Below are positions 1 through 6,833 of a stretch of 9,877 nucleotides of DNA, in pieces (the first letter of the stretch is position 1; the number at the start of each line of letters is the position of its first letter). Source of the DNA: Nitriliruptorales bacterium (GTDB lineage: Bacteria; Actinomycetota; Nitriliruptoria; Euzebyales; Egibacteraceae). A model generated the notes under the pieces. The model worked only from the letters and a program-made list of their open reading frames with translations, made no database searches and was not told the origin of the DNA. The stretch spans positions 1-9,877 of the forward strand of contig SLNF01000302.1 in assembly GCA_007133145.1 (NCBI GenBank), written 5' to 3'. Made by a program: the position numbers and the translations under genes.

Positions 1-107
1 CGGGCAGCATGAGGGCGCGGTCGGTGGCGGCTTCAGGGGTTTGGGTGGTTGTAAGGGTCTACGGTGGCGGCGATCAGACCGGTGATTGAGGTGGGGCGCG
101 TAGTCGT

Positions 108-124
108 TAGACGGAAGTTACGTG
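108..124 (+). repeat. IS left terminal inverted repeat
   Basis: TAGACGGAAGTTACGTG. It is perfectly complementary over 17 bases to the repeat at 2036-2052 and lies 65 bases beyond the transposase stop codon. The true tip may lie one to three bases either side, because the flanking duplication that would fix it is not clear. Confidence 0.85.
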
Positions 125-188
125 GTGTGGGGTTGCTGGCTGCCGTGCGGGGGTGGGGTTTTGGGGCTGTGGTGCTGTGGGTTTCTGT

Positions 189-1925
189 CTACGTGAGCTT
201 GGTGGGGATGGGGGTGTTGAGGAGGTCGAAGGCGCGTCGTTGGGTTGGGGTGGGTTCGGAGAGCTTGTCGATGACTGCGTCGGTGTCACCGAAGGTGGTG
301 TGGTTGCGGGTGAGGGTGGCGAGGTGGTCGAGCAGCGATTGGTGGCTGTGGGCGGGCTGGCCTGTGGTGGTGGTGGCGGTGGAGGCTTTGGTGGTTGCGG
401 CGGGTGAGCGGTGCGCTTTGGTGACGGGGTCCTCGCGGCGGTCTGGGGGGTCCTCGTCGGTGAAGCACATCGGCGCCCATGCGCGGCGCAAATGCCAGGT
501 GAGGTAGGCGGCGAGCATGCAGATGAGCACGTGGGCGCGGACTCGGTCGGCGAGGCGGTGGTGGATCGGTCGTAGGTGCAGGTCGACGGTTTTGAGGCTG
601 CGGAACTGCGCTTCGACGAGCCGCAGCCGTTTGTAGGCCTCGACGACCTCGCCGGGGTTGAGGCGGTCGGCGGTCACGCTGGTCCGCACGACGTAGATGC
701 CGTCGAGGGCGGCTTCGGCCTCGATCGCGTCGTGGTCGTGGGTGTAGGAGAAGGTGGCCTCGTCGATAGTCAGCCGGTAGTGCTTGGCCATCTTGTAGCG
801 GTTGATGGCCTTGCCGACGCGCACGCCGATCTTGCCGGCGTCCTTGAGCCGTCCGGCGGCCACCGCGGCGGCGATCTTGTCGAGCTCGGTGTCGGTGGCG
901 GCGAGCAGCTCGACGCGTTTGCGGGCCCGTTCGACGGCCAGGGCGGGGTTGCGGCAGGCGATCAGCCGTTCTGCGGGGTAGTCGGGGTGGGTGATCTCAG
1001 CGAGGTCGGTCTCATCAAACAGCGACAGCTGGATCGCGCCTTGGGCGGCCAGGCGCTTGATCGCTGGGGCGCGCAGCGCGGTGATCCACCCGGCGCCGGG
1101 CAGCTCGGCGAGGTCGTCGATGCGGGTCTGGGTGATCATGCCGCGGTCGCCGACCATGACGACCTCGTCCAGCCCGAAACGGTCCCGGACCTTGGCGACC
1201 GCCGCGGTGAAGGTGCGCGGATCGCCGGTGTCGCCGGGGAAGACCTCCACGGCGACCGGGCGTCCCTCGACGTCGGTGACCAGCCCGTAGGTGATCTGGG
1301 CCTTGCCGCGCTTGCCGTCGCGGGAGTAGCCGCGCGCGGCGAGCTCGTTGTGGCACCCCTCCACATACGAGCCCGACAGGTCAAACAGCACCAGCCCGCC
1401 CTCGGTCAGATGCCGGCCGGCCAACGCCGTCTCGATGCCCGCTTGGCGCTCAACGAGCCAGTCCATCGCGGCGTAGACCCCATCGGTGCTGACCTCATCC
1501 ACCCCCAGGTCAGCAGCCAGGGTCGTGTCGGTCCACCAGCGCGTCGTGGCCAGCTTCGAGCCCGGCTGGCACACCCGCGCGATGATCAACGCCAACGCCA
1601 CGTCCCGCTGCGGGCAGGGCCTGCCCAGCAGCTCGGCCAGCCCCAACGCCTTGGCCTGCGCCCACACCGCCGCGACATGCCCGTGCGGGCGCGACCGGCG
1701 GATCGTAAACGCCTCCTCGGCGCCGACCAGCGACTCGCCCGCCAGCACCCGCCGCAGCGCCTCGATCGCCTCCTCGGGCAGATGCGACAGGTTCGCCAGC
1801 GTCTCCTTGCGGACCTTGTCGCCCTCACGCACCGAACGACGCAGCAGATGCGTCCGGTACACCCTGTCCTTGTACCGGCGTGTGGTAGTGGCCACATGCA
1901 TCGCCCCGCCGGTCCGCTTCGCCAT
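189..1925 (-). CDS. IS1634-family DDE transposase
   Basis: Encodes a 578-residue transposase that would cut and rejoin the element's ends. An RNase H-like catalytic core is visible. The first Asp lies in VLFDLSGSYVEG (about D182), the second in VMVGDRGMI (about D260), and the Glu in the YKRLRLVEAQFRSLK block (about E438), followed by LRPIHHRLADRVRAH. That last signature is typical of IS1634-type members of the IS4 superfamily. The N-terminal 75 residues are basic and probably bind the ends. The last 90 or so residues are a Thr/Pro/His-rich tail, common in actinobacterial copies. There is no frameshift or internal stop. The first ATG is chosen, but a second ATG eight codons in (MHVATTT) is also plausible, and neither has a convincing ribosome site. 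A weak promoter-like pair (TTGCGC, 18 bases, TAGTGT, between 1932 and 1961) lies just upstream. Confidence 0.92.
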   Translation of the reverse strand: MAKRTGGAMHVATTTRRYKDRVYRTHLLRRSVREGDKVRKETLANLSHLPEEAIEALRRVLAGESLVGAEEAFTIRRSRPHGHVAAVWAQAKALGLAELLGRPCPQRDVALALIIARVCQPGSKLATTRWWTDTTLAADLGVDEVSTDGVYAAMDWLVERQAGIETALAGRHLTEGGLVLFDLSGSYVEGCHNELAARGYSRDGKRGKAQITYGLVTDVEGRPVAVEVFPGDTGDPRTFTAAVAKVRDRFGLDEVVMVGDRGMITQTRIDDLAELPGAGWITALRAPAIKRLAAQGAIQLSLFDETDLAEITHPDYPAERLIACRNPALAVERARKRVELLAATDTELDKIAAAVAAGRLKDAGKIGVRVGKAINRYKMAKHYRLTIDEATFSYTHDHDAIEAEAALDGIYVVRTSVTADRLNPGEVVEAYKRLRLVEAQFRSLKTVDLHLRPIHHRLADRVRAHVLICMLAAYLTWHLRRAWAPMCFTDEDPPDRREDPVTKAHRSPAATTKASTATTTTGQPAHSHQSLLDHLATLTRNHTTFGDTDAVIDKLSEPTPTQRRAFDLLNTPIPTKLT

Positions 1926-2035
1926 GCCGGGACACTACCAAACACCAACCACTACGCGCAACACTTTAGTGCCTACACACAGCAGGCCACGACACGCCAA
2001 ACCCGCAGGTCAACACCCCAGCAAACGCCGAAGCG

Positions 2036-2052
2036 CACGTAACTTCCGTCTA
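2036..2052 (-). repeat. IS right terminal inverted repeat
   Basis: CACGTAACTTCCGTCTA on the + strand is the exact reverse complement of 108-124. It marks the transposase-proximal end of the element, about 110 bases upstream of the start codon. Confidence 0.85.
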
Positions 2053-2360
2053 GAACCCCCATCGCCTCTCCGCCGCGTCCCGGCCACCCCCGGGGCGCAC
2101 ACCCCTGCCAGCACAGCCGTGTGCGCAACCGGCGCGACCGGCGTGACGCGGGGGCGAGACCACGAACGAGCCCGGACGTGATCACGCCGAGGCTCGTTGC
2201 GTGGTTGAGGGGCGCTGACGTTGAGCGGCTCGAGTCGGCGGCCGCCCGGGCGTCACGTGCGTGGCACGAGGGCGGAGCGGCCAAGGCGCTCGCCGCCGGT
2301 CAACCTGGCGCGGACCCGCGGGGAAGACAGCGCGGGTCTACGACCCACGGTCCTCGGTCC
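2053..2360. other. Gene-poor stretch between the IS and the lipoprotein gene
   Basis: No gene here can be supported. A plus-strand frame stays open through the region, and from a GTG at 2178 it reads a plausible helical stretch (ITPRLVAWLRGADVERLES and onward). It then turns into low-complexity Arg/Gly/Pro sequence, runs into the lipoprotein gene on the other strand, and has no ribosome site. It could be a small protein or the remnant of a gene. No tRNA or repeat is visible. A small GGGTC-TAC-GACCC hairpin lies at about 2335-2347. Confidence 0.4.
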
Positions 2361-2386
2361 CCGGCCCGCCGCGGTCGGCGGGCCGG
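2361..2386 (-). terminator. Strong hairpin after the lipoprotein gene
   Basis: An 11-base-pair perfect GC stem (left arm 2361-2371, right arm 2376-2386) with a CGGT loop starts 6 bases past the stop codon of the lipoprotein gene. No T-run follows on either strand, so this is the T-less hairpin type often seen at gene ends in high-GC actinobacteria. It could act in both directions. Confidence 0.65.
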
Positions 2387-2392
2387 AGGTCG

Positions 2393-3142
2393 TCAGCCGA
2401 TCTGGCTCGCCGGGATGACCTGGCCGCTCTCGGCGCTCCACACGCCGTAGGCCTCGTCGACCTCGACCTCGCGCGCGCTGAGCTGCTCGAAGAGCCACTC
2501 TTGCACGGCCATGTCGGCCGGGGAGATGCCCATCTCCTCGTCAGCCTCGAAGTCCTCCTCGGCAAGGTCGGCGGTGAGCTCTTCCTCGATGCCGTCGAGC
2601 AGGACGATCGTGCGCAACTCTTCCTCGAGTTGCTCTGCCGACACCCCCTGGCGCTCGAGCTGCTCGGCGAGGGCCTCCTCGCCGCCGGCGGCCTCGGCCT
2701 CCTCGGCCTCTCGCTCGGCGATTGCCTCCTCCGACGCGTCGACGCCAAGCTCCTCGGCACCGATCGCGACGATGCGGTCGAGGATGAGACGGGAGAGGAT
2801 CTGGGCCTTCAGCTGCTCCTCGAGGGCCTCGGTGTCCTCACTCTCGAGCTGCTCGGCGACCTCCGGTGCGGCGACGACCGCCTCGAAGCGCTCCTCGAGG
2901 GTGCCCTCGGCGATCTCCTCGTCGTCGACCACCGCGGCGAGGCCGTCGGGAAGGTCGACCGGCTCGGGGGGCTCGGGCTGCTCGAGGCCGAGGTCCTCGA
3001 GGTCGTCCTCGTCGAAGTCGTCCGCGTCGAGCTCCTGGGCGTCGTCGAGATCCTCCTCGATGACACCGTCCTCCTCGGCCTCACAGGCGGCGAGGGCGAG
3101 GGCGAGCGCGGCGAGCAGGATGGCAAGGCGGCGGAGGGACAT
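2393..3142 (-). CDS. SurA-N-like acidic lipoprotein
   Basis: A 249-residue secreted lipoprotein. Residues 1-20 form a lipoprotein signal (basic MSLRR, a Leu/Ala core, lipobox LAAC with the lipidated Cys at 20). An extremely acidic low-complexity segment follows (about 21-65). Residues about 70-195 then resemble the N-terminal chaperone domain of SurA/PrsA-type proteins: VVDDEEIAEGTLEERF, a hydrophobic helix around ILSRLILDRIVAIGAEELGV, and a later VSAEQLEEELRTIVLLDGI helix. No parvulin PPIase domain follows, so a folding-helper role is inferred and isomerase activity is not expected. Only one lysine (about K112) occurs in the whole protein. It probably sits on the outer face of the cytoplasmic membrane. 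It is 84 bases downstream of the glycosylase gene and ends in a strong hairpin. The ribosome site (GGAAG, about 11 bases upstream) is weak. Confidence 0.75.
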   Translation of the reverse strand: MSLRRLAILLAALALALAACEAEEDGVIEEDLDDAQELDADDFDEDDLEDLGLEQPEPPEPVDLPDGLAAVVDDEEIAEGTLEERFEAVVAAPEVAEQLESEDTEALEEQLKAQILSRLILDRIVAIGAEELGVDASEEAIAEREAEEAEAAGGEEALAEQLERQGVSAEQLEEELRTIVLLDGIEEELTADLAEEDFEADEEMGISPADMAVQEWLFEQLSAREVEVDEAYGVWSAESGQVIPASQIG

Positions 3143-3226
3143 TGGTGCACTACTTCCGTTGAATGGGTGAGCCCCCCACGCTAGCGCGCCCCCGCCGAAT
3201 CGTGCCGCGGGTCTCGCCGGCTCCCA

Positions 3227-4069
3227 TCACCCCGTCGGGCGAGGCGGCTGGCAGTCCGGGCAGGCGAAGACCCGCCGCCCACCGAGGGGCCACGACCGGA
3301 TAAGCGCCCCGCAGCGGCGACACGGCAGACCCTCGCGGCCGTAGACGTAGACCGCCTCGTCGCGGCGCAGCCGGCTCGGCGGACGGCTGCGGTCGGCGGG
3401 GGTGATCGTCACGATGCGACCCTGCCGTTCCCCCGTGCGCAGGAGTTCGCGCAGGGTCGCCCACAGGGCCTCGACGTCATCGGGGCCGAGCGCCGCGGCC
3501 GGCTCGTCGGGATGCAGGCCGGCGAGGAAGAGCGCCTCGGCGCGGTAGACGTTGCCAACCCCGGCCACGGCACGTTGGTCGAGCAAGGCCTGGCCGATAC
3601 CCGCACTGCGCCGCGAGAGCGCGGCGGCGAAGCCCGCCGGACCGGCGGCGGGGTCGAGCGGGTCGGGGCCGAGCCGGGCGCGCAGGGTGGCCTCCTCGGC
3701 GTCGGTGAGCAACTCGCAGGCGGTGGGTCCGCTGCAGCGCAGCGTCACCGCAGGGCGGCCGGCCCCCGCCGCGCCCTCGGGGCGGGCGACGAGCTCGAGG
3801 CGCGTCTGGGGGCTCGCCGTCGGTGGGTCGTCGCCCTCGTGGAGGCGGAAGCGGCCGAAGAGGCCGAGGTGGACGTGTAGCGCCGGCGCGTCCTCGAAGC
3901 GGTAGAGGAGGTGCTTGCCGACCGCGTCGATGCGCTCGAGGCGACGCCCGTCGAGCGCCGCGGCACCCTCGGTGAACCGACCCTGGGGGGAGGTCACGGC
4001 GAGGCGTCGCCCGGCGAACGCGTGACCCTGCAGGCGCGCGGCGCGGTGGATGGTGTGGCCCTCGGGCAT
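3227..4069 (-). CDS. nei: Fpg/Nei-family DNA glycosylase (Nei1-like)
   Basis: A 280-residue base-excision repair enzyme that removes oxidised bases and nicks the DNA by beta/delta elimination. The start is set at the ATG giving MPEGHTIHRAA, because the family needs Pro2 as nucleophile and Glu3 as acid; an ATG four codons upstream would destroy this. Visible features are Pro2-Glu3, the conserved Lys in VGKHLLY (about K52), the helix-two-turn-helix Asn in AVAGVGNVYRAE (about N173), and a C-terminal zinc finger C250-x2-C253-x16-C270-x2-C273 with an Arg in GGRRVFACPDC that should enter the DNA. The MPEGH start and the domain sequence resemble mycobacterial Nei1 (Rv2464c) more than classical Fpg; this is from memory, without alignment. 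It starts 30 bases after the last microcompartment gene, beyond a hairpin and without a clear ribosome site, so membership in that operon is uncertain. Confidence 0.9.
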   Translation of the reverse strand: MPEGHTIHRAARLQGHAFAGRRLAVTSPQGRFTEGAAALDGRRLERIDAVGKHLLYRFEDAPALHVHLGLFGRFRLHEGDDPPTASPQTRLELVARPEGAAGAGRPAVTLRCSGPTACELLTDAEEATLRARLGPDPLDPAAGPAGFAAALSRRSAGIGQALLDQRAVAGVGNVYRAEALFLAGLHPDEPAAALGPDDVEALWATLRELLRTGERQGRIVTITPADRSRPPSRLRRDEAVYVYGREGLPCRRCGALIRSWPLGGRRVFACPDCQPPRPTG

Positions 4070-4081
4070 GGCGTCGAGCAT

Positions 4082-4100
4082 GCCACGCCCGAGGCGTGGT
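4082..4100 (-). terminator. Hairpin at the end of the microcompartment operon
   Basis: CCACGCC (4083-4089) and GGCGTGG (4093-4099) form a perfect 7-bp stem with a 3-base loop, extendable by one G-T pair. The hairpin begins at the last base of the stop codon of the final small gene. There is no T-run after it. It may be a weak terminator or a 3'-end stabiliser, and it sits just upstream of the nei start. Confidence 0.45.
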
Positions 4101-4411
4101 CAGCGGTTAGCGAGCACCTTCGCGATGACGGCGTCGAGGCCGTCGGGGGCCGTGCCGACGCGGGCGATGACCGCCGAGCGTACCTGTGCGTGCAGCCCGG
4201 CTGGTGCCGACGGGTCGGCGGGCGGCGCGGGCGCCGCCCCCGCCGTCGGAGTGGCCCCGCGCGCGGCCCCCTCCACGAGGCGCACACCACGGTCGCGGGC
4301 ATGCTCGCGGGCGAGGTCGGTCACGGTGTCGCGCTCGCCGAGCTCGAGCACCGAGGTGCCCGCGTCGGCAGCCGCGTCGATGTCCTGCTTGGTGATGAAG
4401 CGCCGGCCCAT
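4100..4411 (-). CDS. Small microcompartment-associated protein: EutT/EutQ-type N-module plus encapsulation-like tail
   Basis: A 103-residue protein I cannot name. Residues 3-47 (RRFITKQDIDAAADAG, then TVTDLAREHARDRGVRLVE) match the short 'ITEADV...TPxARdxAxexGI' module found at the start of EutQ and EutT; the EutT in this operon has the same module. Residues 48-71 are an Ala/Pro/Gly linker. Residues 72-102 contain two short amphipathic stretches (HAQVRSAVIARVG and LDAVIAKVLANR). Their spacing of Val/Ile/Leu with Ala and charged residues resembles encapsulation peptides that dock cargo on shells. No catalytic domain is present. The start has a good ribosome site (AAGGAGG, 4 bases before the ATG). 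It lies 31 bases after the BMC-T gene and is last in the operon. A role as adaptor or scaffold between cargo and shell is inference. Confidence 0.75.
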   Translation of the reverse strand: MGRRFITKQDIDAAADAGTSVLELGERDTVTDLAREHARDRGVRLVEGAARGATPTAGAAPAPPADPSAPAGLHAQVRSAVIARVGTAPDGLDAVIAKVLANR

Positions 4412-4442
4412 CACGCCTCCTTGCCCGGGGGTCGTCTCGCGC

Positions 4443-5066
4443 TCATGGGGTGCCCTCGACCGCCTCGATTGCCGCGACGGCGGCGTCGCGGGCGGCGAGG
4501 ACATCGGCCTCGCTGCCACTCATCCACAGCCGGCCGAACATCCCGACCGACGTGACATGCATGAGGTTGACCGGAGCGGCCTTCTCCGCCTCGTTCGCTG
4601 CGAGGTTGATGTAGGCCGCCGGGGTGCACTCGACGACGAGCATCGTCTGCCCTGCGACGAGCATCATGCCGCGCGTGAAGCGGTTGAGCAGCTGTGCCTG
4701 GTAGGGGTTGACGTTGGTGATCACCTGGAGGGAGGCGATCTCGGGCTTCTTGCGGCTCTCGAGCTCGAGGCCGAGTTCACCGAGGACGAGCTCGCCGGCG
4801 CGCAGCACGTCGGCCTGGGAGTGCGAGTGGATCTCGAACATCCCGAACTGCCGCTCGACGATCTGCGCGCCGGGCTTGGCATCGGTGCCCTTGACCGCGA
4901 CGTCGACGACGCGGAAGACCCAGTTGCCGGGCGCCATCTCGACGTAGAGGCTCGCCATGCCCTCGACGGGCAAATCACCCTGCGTCACGGTCCCGACGAA
5001 GGAGGCGTACTGCGGCTGCATCCGATCGAGGTAGCAGTACGCGCGTAGGGAGAACGCCTCGCTCAT
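4443..5066 (-). CDS. Tandem-domain BMC-T shell protein, permuted type
   Basis: A 207-residue shell protein expected to form trimeric pseudohexameric tiles of the microcompartment wall. Two BMC domains can be read as an internal repeat. LDRMQPQYASFVGTVTQG... leading to LYVEMAPG (about 13-46) corresponds to ITNVNPYQAQLLNRFTRG... leading to LVVECTPA (about 116-150). Each is followed by the alpha/beta half (ERQFGMFEIHSHSQADVLRAGE at about 71-92; VTSVGMFGRLWMSGSEADVLAA at about 171-192). The strand that is normally C-terminal thus comes first, as in circularly permuted BMC domains. It resembles the permuted BMC-T protein of the Rhodococcus/Mycobacterium microcompartment (MSM0275-like) rather than EutS or EutL. 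The start codon overlaps the eutJ stop as ATGA, so translation is coupled. The same frame stays open upstream inside eutJ but is not coding there. Confidence 0.85.
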   Translation of the reverse strand: MSEAFSLRAYCYLDRMQPQYASFVGTVTQGDLPVEGMASLYVEMAPGNWVFRVVDVAVKGTDAKPGAQIVERQFGMFEIHSHSQADVLRAGELVLGELGLELESRKKPEIASLQVITNVNPYQAQLLNRFTRGMMLVAGQTMLVVECTPAAYINLAANEAEKAAPVNLMHVTSVGMFGRLWMSGSEADVLAARDAAVAAIEAVEGTP

Positions 5067-5911
5067 GGGCTCGCCTTTGCCGTCAGGGGCAGCGTCGCGC
5101 CGTCGAAGAGCGCGACGCCGAGGGGGGTCACGAACAGCGGGTTGCCGGGCACCCGCGCGGGCACGCCGCAAGCGGCGCCGACGATCTCGGCGATGCCGGG
5201 GAACGCGCTCGTGCCACCGACGAGGTGGACCGCCTGGACGTGGTGGCCGTTGATGTGCCGCCCGACGATCGTGCCGATCTTGTCGAGGACCGGGCGCACG
5301 ACGCCGAGGAGGCGCTCCTGCTCTGCAGGATCGGTCTTGCGGCGCTCGGCCTCCCCGATGTCGAGACCGCAGGCGCCAGCGATGACGAGCGTGAGGTGAG
5401 TCCCGCCGGTCGGCTCGTCGAGGGTGGCGAGGACCTGCCCGTCGCGCAGGATCGCCGTGCCGGTCGTACCGCCACCGACGTCGACGACCGCGCCGTCGGT
5501 GATGCCGAGGATCGCGTTCGCGGCGGTCGGCTCGTCGACGAGGGCACTGCAAGCCATCCCGGCGCCCTCGACGACGTAACGCACGGCCTGCACCTCGCCG
5601 GCGCCGACCCCGGGCGGGTAGCACGCCGCAGCGGACTCGAGCGGCAGACCGAGACGGGTCGAGACCTCCTCGCGCAGGTCGGCGACGAGCTGACGGGCGC
5701 CGACGAAGTCGACGACGACACCGTCGCGCACGACCTCAGCGGGTCGGGTGGCACCCGCGACGGGCAGGCCGTCGTCGTCGACGGCGACGACGACGGTGTA
5801 GGCCGTCCCGAGGTCGACACCGACGCGCACGCCGCCGCGCGGCTCGCGCACCTCACCGCGGCCGATGGTCGCGTCGGCGGCGGCGAGGACGGTCTCGAGG
5901 TCTGGTCTCAC
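5063..5911 (-). CDS. eutJ: EutJ, Hsp70/actin-fold ATPase of ethanolamine utilisation
   Basis: A 282-residue protein of the actin/Hsp70 ATPase fold, close to the usual EutJ length. Motifs in order: phosphate-1 loop VGVDLGTAYTVV (about 30-41), DEPTAAN (about 126-132), phosphate-2 loop VVDVGGGTTGTAI (about 142-154), and the adenosine loop LVGGTSAFPGI (about 230-240). The peptide-binding half of DnaK is absent, which is normal for EutJ. In eut operons it is thought to act as a chaperone or reactivation factor for the cobalamin-dependent lyase or for assembly; its exact role is not settled. The GTG start is supported by GGGAGGAG nine bases upstream and by a GTGA overlap with the eutT stop. The downstream end overlaps the BMC-T start, so it sits in a tightly coupled eutT-eutJ-BMC-T block. 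Confidence 0.9.
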   Translation of the reverse strand: MRPDLETVLAAADATIGRGEVREPRGGVRVGVDLGTAYTVVVAVDDDGLPVAGATRPAEVVRDGVVVDFVGARQLVADLREEVSTRLGLPLESAAACYPPGVGAGEVQAVRYVVEGAGMACSALVDEPTAANAILGITDGAVVDVGGGTTGTAILRDGQVLATLDEPTGGTHLTLVIAGACGLDIGEAERRKTDPAEQERLLGVVRPVLDKIGTIVGRHINGHHVQAVHLVGGTSAFPGIAEIVGAACGVPARVPGNPLFVTPLGVALFDGATLPLTAKASP

Positions 5912-6798
5912 GCTGGACTGCTCCTCCCGCGGTTCGGGTCAGCGGCGCGCACGAGGAGGATGAGCAGGTACACCCCGCTGGAGAGCCGGTTGAGGGCGTG
6001 GACGAGCGAGCGCTGCTCCACGCTCGCCCGCTCGATGGGGGTGACGCCCATCGCGACGATCTCGGTCTCGCGGACCTGGCAGCGCAGCCAGCTCAGCCAA
6101 TGCAGCACCTCGGGATCCTCCTCGTCGGGCACAACGTGGGGGATGCCGAGGTGCCCGTCGGGGTCGTGGGTGACCGCGTGCACCGAGGCCTCGTCGCGCC
6201 CGTCGAGGACGAGCGGGTCGACGAGACGTCCGGCGTACTCGGCGCTCTGGATCTCACGGCAGTAGGCCGCGAGCGTCCGGAGCTGCCCCATGAGGGCCTC
6301 GCGCCCCTCCGCGCCGGCACGAGCGGCGATGAGCAACGCGAGGGCGTGCAGGCTGTCGAGCTTGCCGCGCAGGGCGATGCGGGGGTGCGTCTTCGGCGCG
6401 AAGTACTCGGCGTCGAGCTGGGTGAGATGGCTTGGCTTGCGCCGCACCTCCGACTCGCAGACCTCGCAACGCGGAATCGGCCCGTCGAGCACGACGGGGA
6501 AGGCCCCCGGGCGGTCCCACCTCGCCTGGGCGCCGCTCCCCCGCTCGGACCCGTGCCCGACCGACGTGGGGGCGTCGCTCGCCGACTCGCCGGGACGCTC
6601 CGCTGCGGCCGAGGCGGCGTCAGCGGCCACCTCGAGGCGCCACGCGCGCACGAAGTCCTCGGCCGCCGGCGAGAGCTGCGCGCCGGCGGGCACGACGACC
6701 CGCGCGCCGTGGGTGGGCCTGCGCAGCTGCTCGCGAAGACCGGCCTCGGTGACGATCACCCGAGGCCCCTCGGCCCTCGCCCTCTCGTGCGAGGCCAT
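5908..6798 (-). CDS. eutT: EutT-type cobalamin adenosyltransferase
   Basis: A 296-residue ATP:cob(I)alamin adenosyltransferase that would make adenosylcobalamin for the ethanolamine ammonia-lyase encoded upstream. Residues about 13-57 (VIVTEAGLREQL, then VPAGAQLSPAAEDFVRAW) are the short N-terminal module of EutT/EutQ proteins. Residues 58-105 form a low-complexity linker. A CEVC pair (C111, C114) lies just before the helical catalytic domain, which starts at KPSHLTQLDAE (about 121-131) and includes KTHPRIALRGKLDSLHALALL, an AAYCREIQSAEY helix and the C-terminal RLSSGVYLLILLV helix. Salmonella EutT binds metal through HX11CCX2C; here only the CX2C part is evident, with Arg at the first Cys position and no His at the expected spacing. 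The gene starts 35 bases after eutM, with GAGGAGG about 10 bases before the ATG, and its stop overlaps the eutJ start. Confidence 0.88.
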   Translation of the reverse strand: MASHERARAEGPRVIVTEAGLREQLRRPTHGARVVVPAGAQLSPAAEDFVRAWRLEVAADAASAAAERPGESASDAPTSVGHGSERGSGAQARWDRPGAFPVVLDGPIPRCEVCESEVRRKPSHLTQLDAEYFAPKTHPRIALRGKLDSLHALALLIAARAGAEGREALMGQLRTLAAYCREIQSAEYAGRLVDPLVLDGRDEASVHAVTHDPDGHLGIPHVVPDEEDPEVLHWLSWLRCQVRETEIVAMGVTPIERASVEQRSLVHALNRLSSGVYLLILLVRAADPNRGRSSPA

Positions 6799-6833
6799 CG
6801 CCTCACCGCCTCCTCACCCGGAGCCGGTTGGGC

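Larger units (their letters stand above)
108..2052 (-). mobile_element. IS1634-family insertion sequence, apparently intact
   Basis: A 17-base terminal inverted repeat (TAGACGGAAGTTACGTG at 108-124 and its reverse complement at 2036-2052) brackets one long transposase gene, giving an element of about 1,945 bases. Past the perfect 17 bases the two ends keep patchy similarity; both contain TTGCTGG further in. I found no clean target-site duplication. If the ends are trimmed to the ACGG core, the flanks read TTAG on the left and CTAG on the right, which is only an imperfect match. The transposase is full length and keeps its catalytic residues, so the copy may still be active. The family call comes from the transposase; the boundaries are read from the repeats. 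Confidence 0.85.

Noticed and set aside
1..107. Possible end of a gene left of the IS
   Set aside because: Short open stretches exist on both strands, but none is long enough or similar to anything I recognise.
576..2042. A 488-codon plus-strand open frame opposite the transposase
   Set aside because: It mirrors the transposase codons in a high-GC gene, has a composition typical of antisense frames and no domain; the minus-strand reading has a full DDE core.
2121..2450. Plus-strand small ORF between the IS and the lipoprotein gene
   Set aside because: Part of it (from 2178) looks protein-like, but it has no ribosome site, decays into low-complexity sequence and overlaps the lipoprotein gene and its hairpin; kept only as a note in the region entry.
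2261..3184. A 307-codon plus-strand frame rich in Leu/Gly opposite the lipoprotein gene
   Set aside because: Antisense of a Glu/Leu-rich gene yields such sequence; the minus strand has a lipobox and a recognisable domain.
5067..5624. Upstream extension of the BMC-T frame to about 393 codons
   Set aside because: The extra part is Arg/Pro/Gly-rich out-of-frame reading of eutJ; the ATG in the ATGA overlap gives a protein matching the family.
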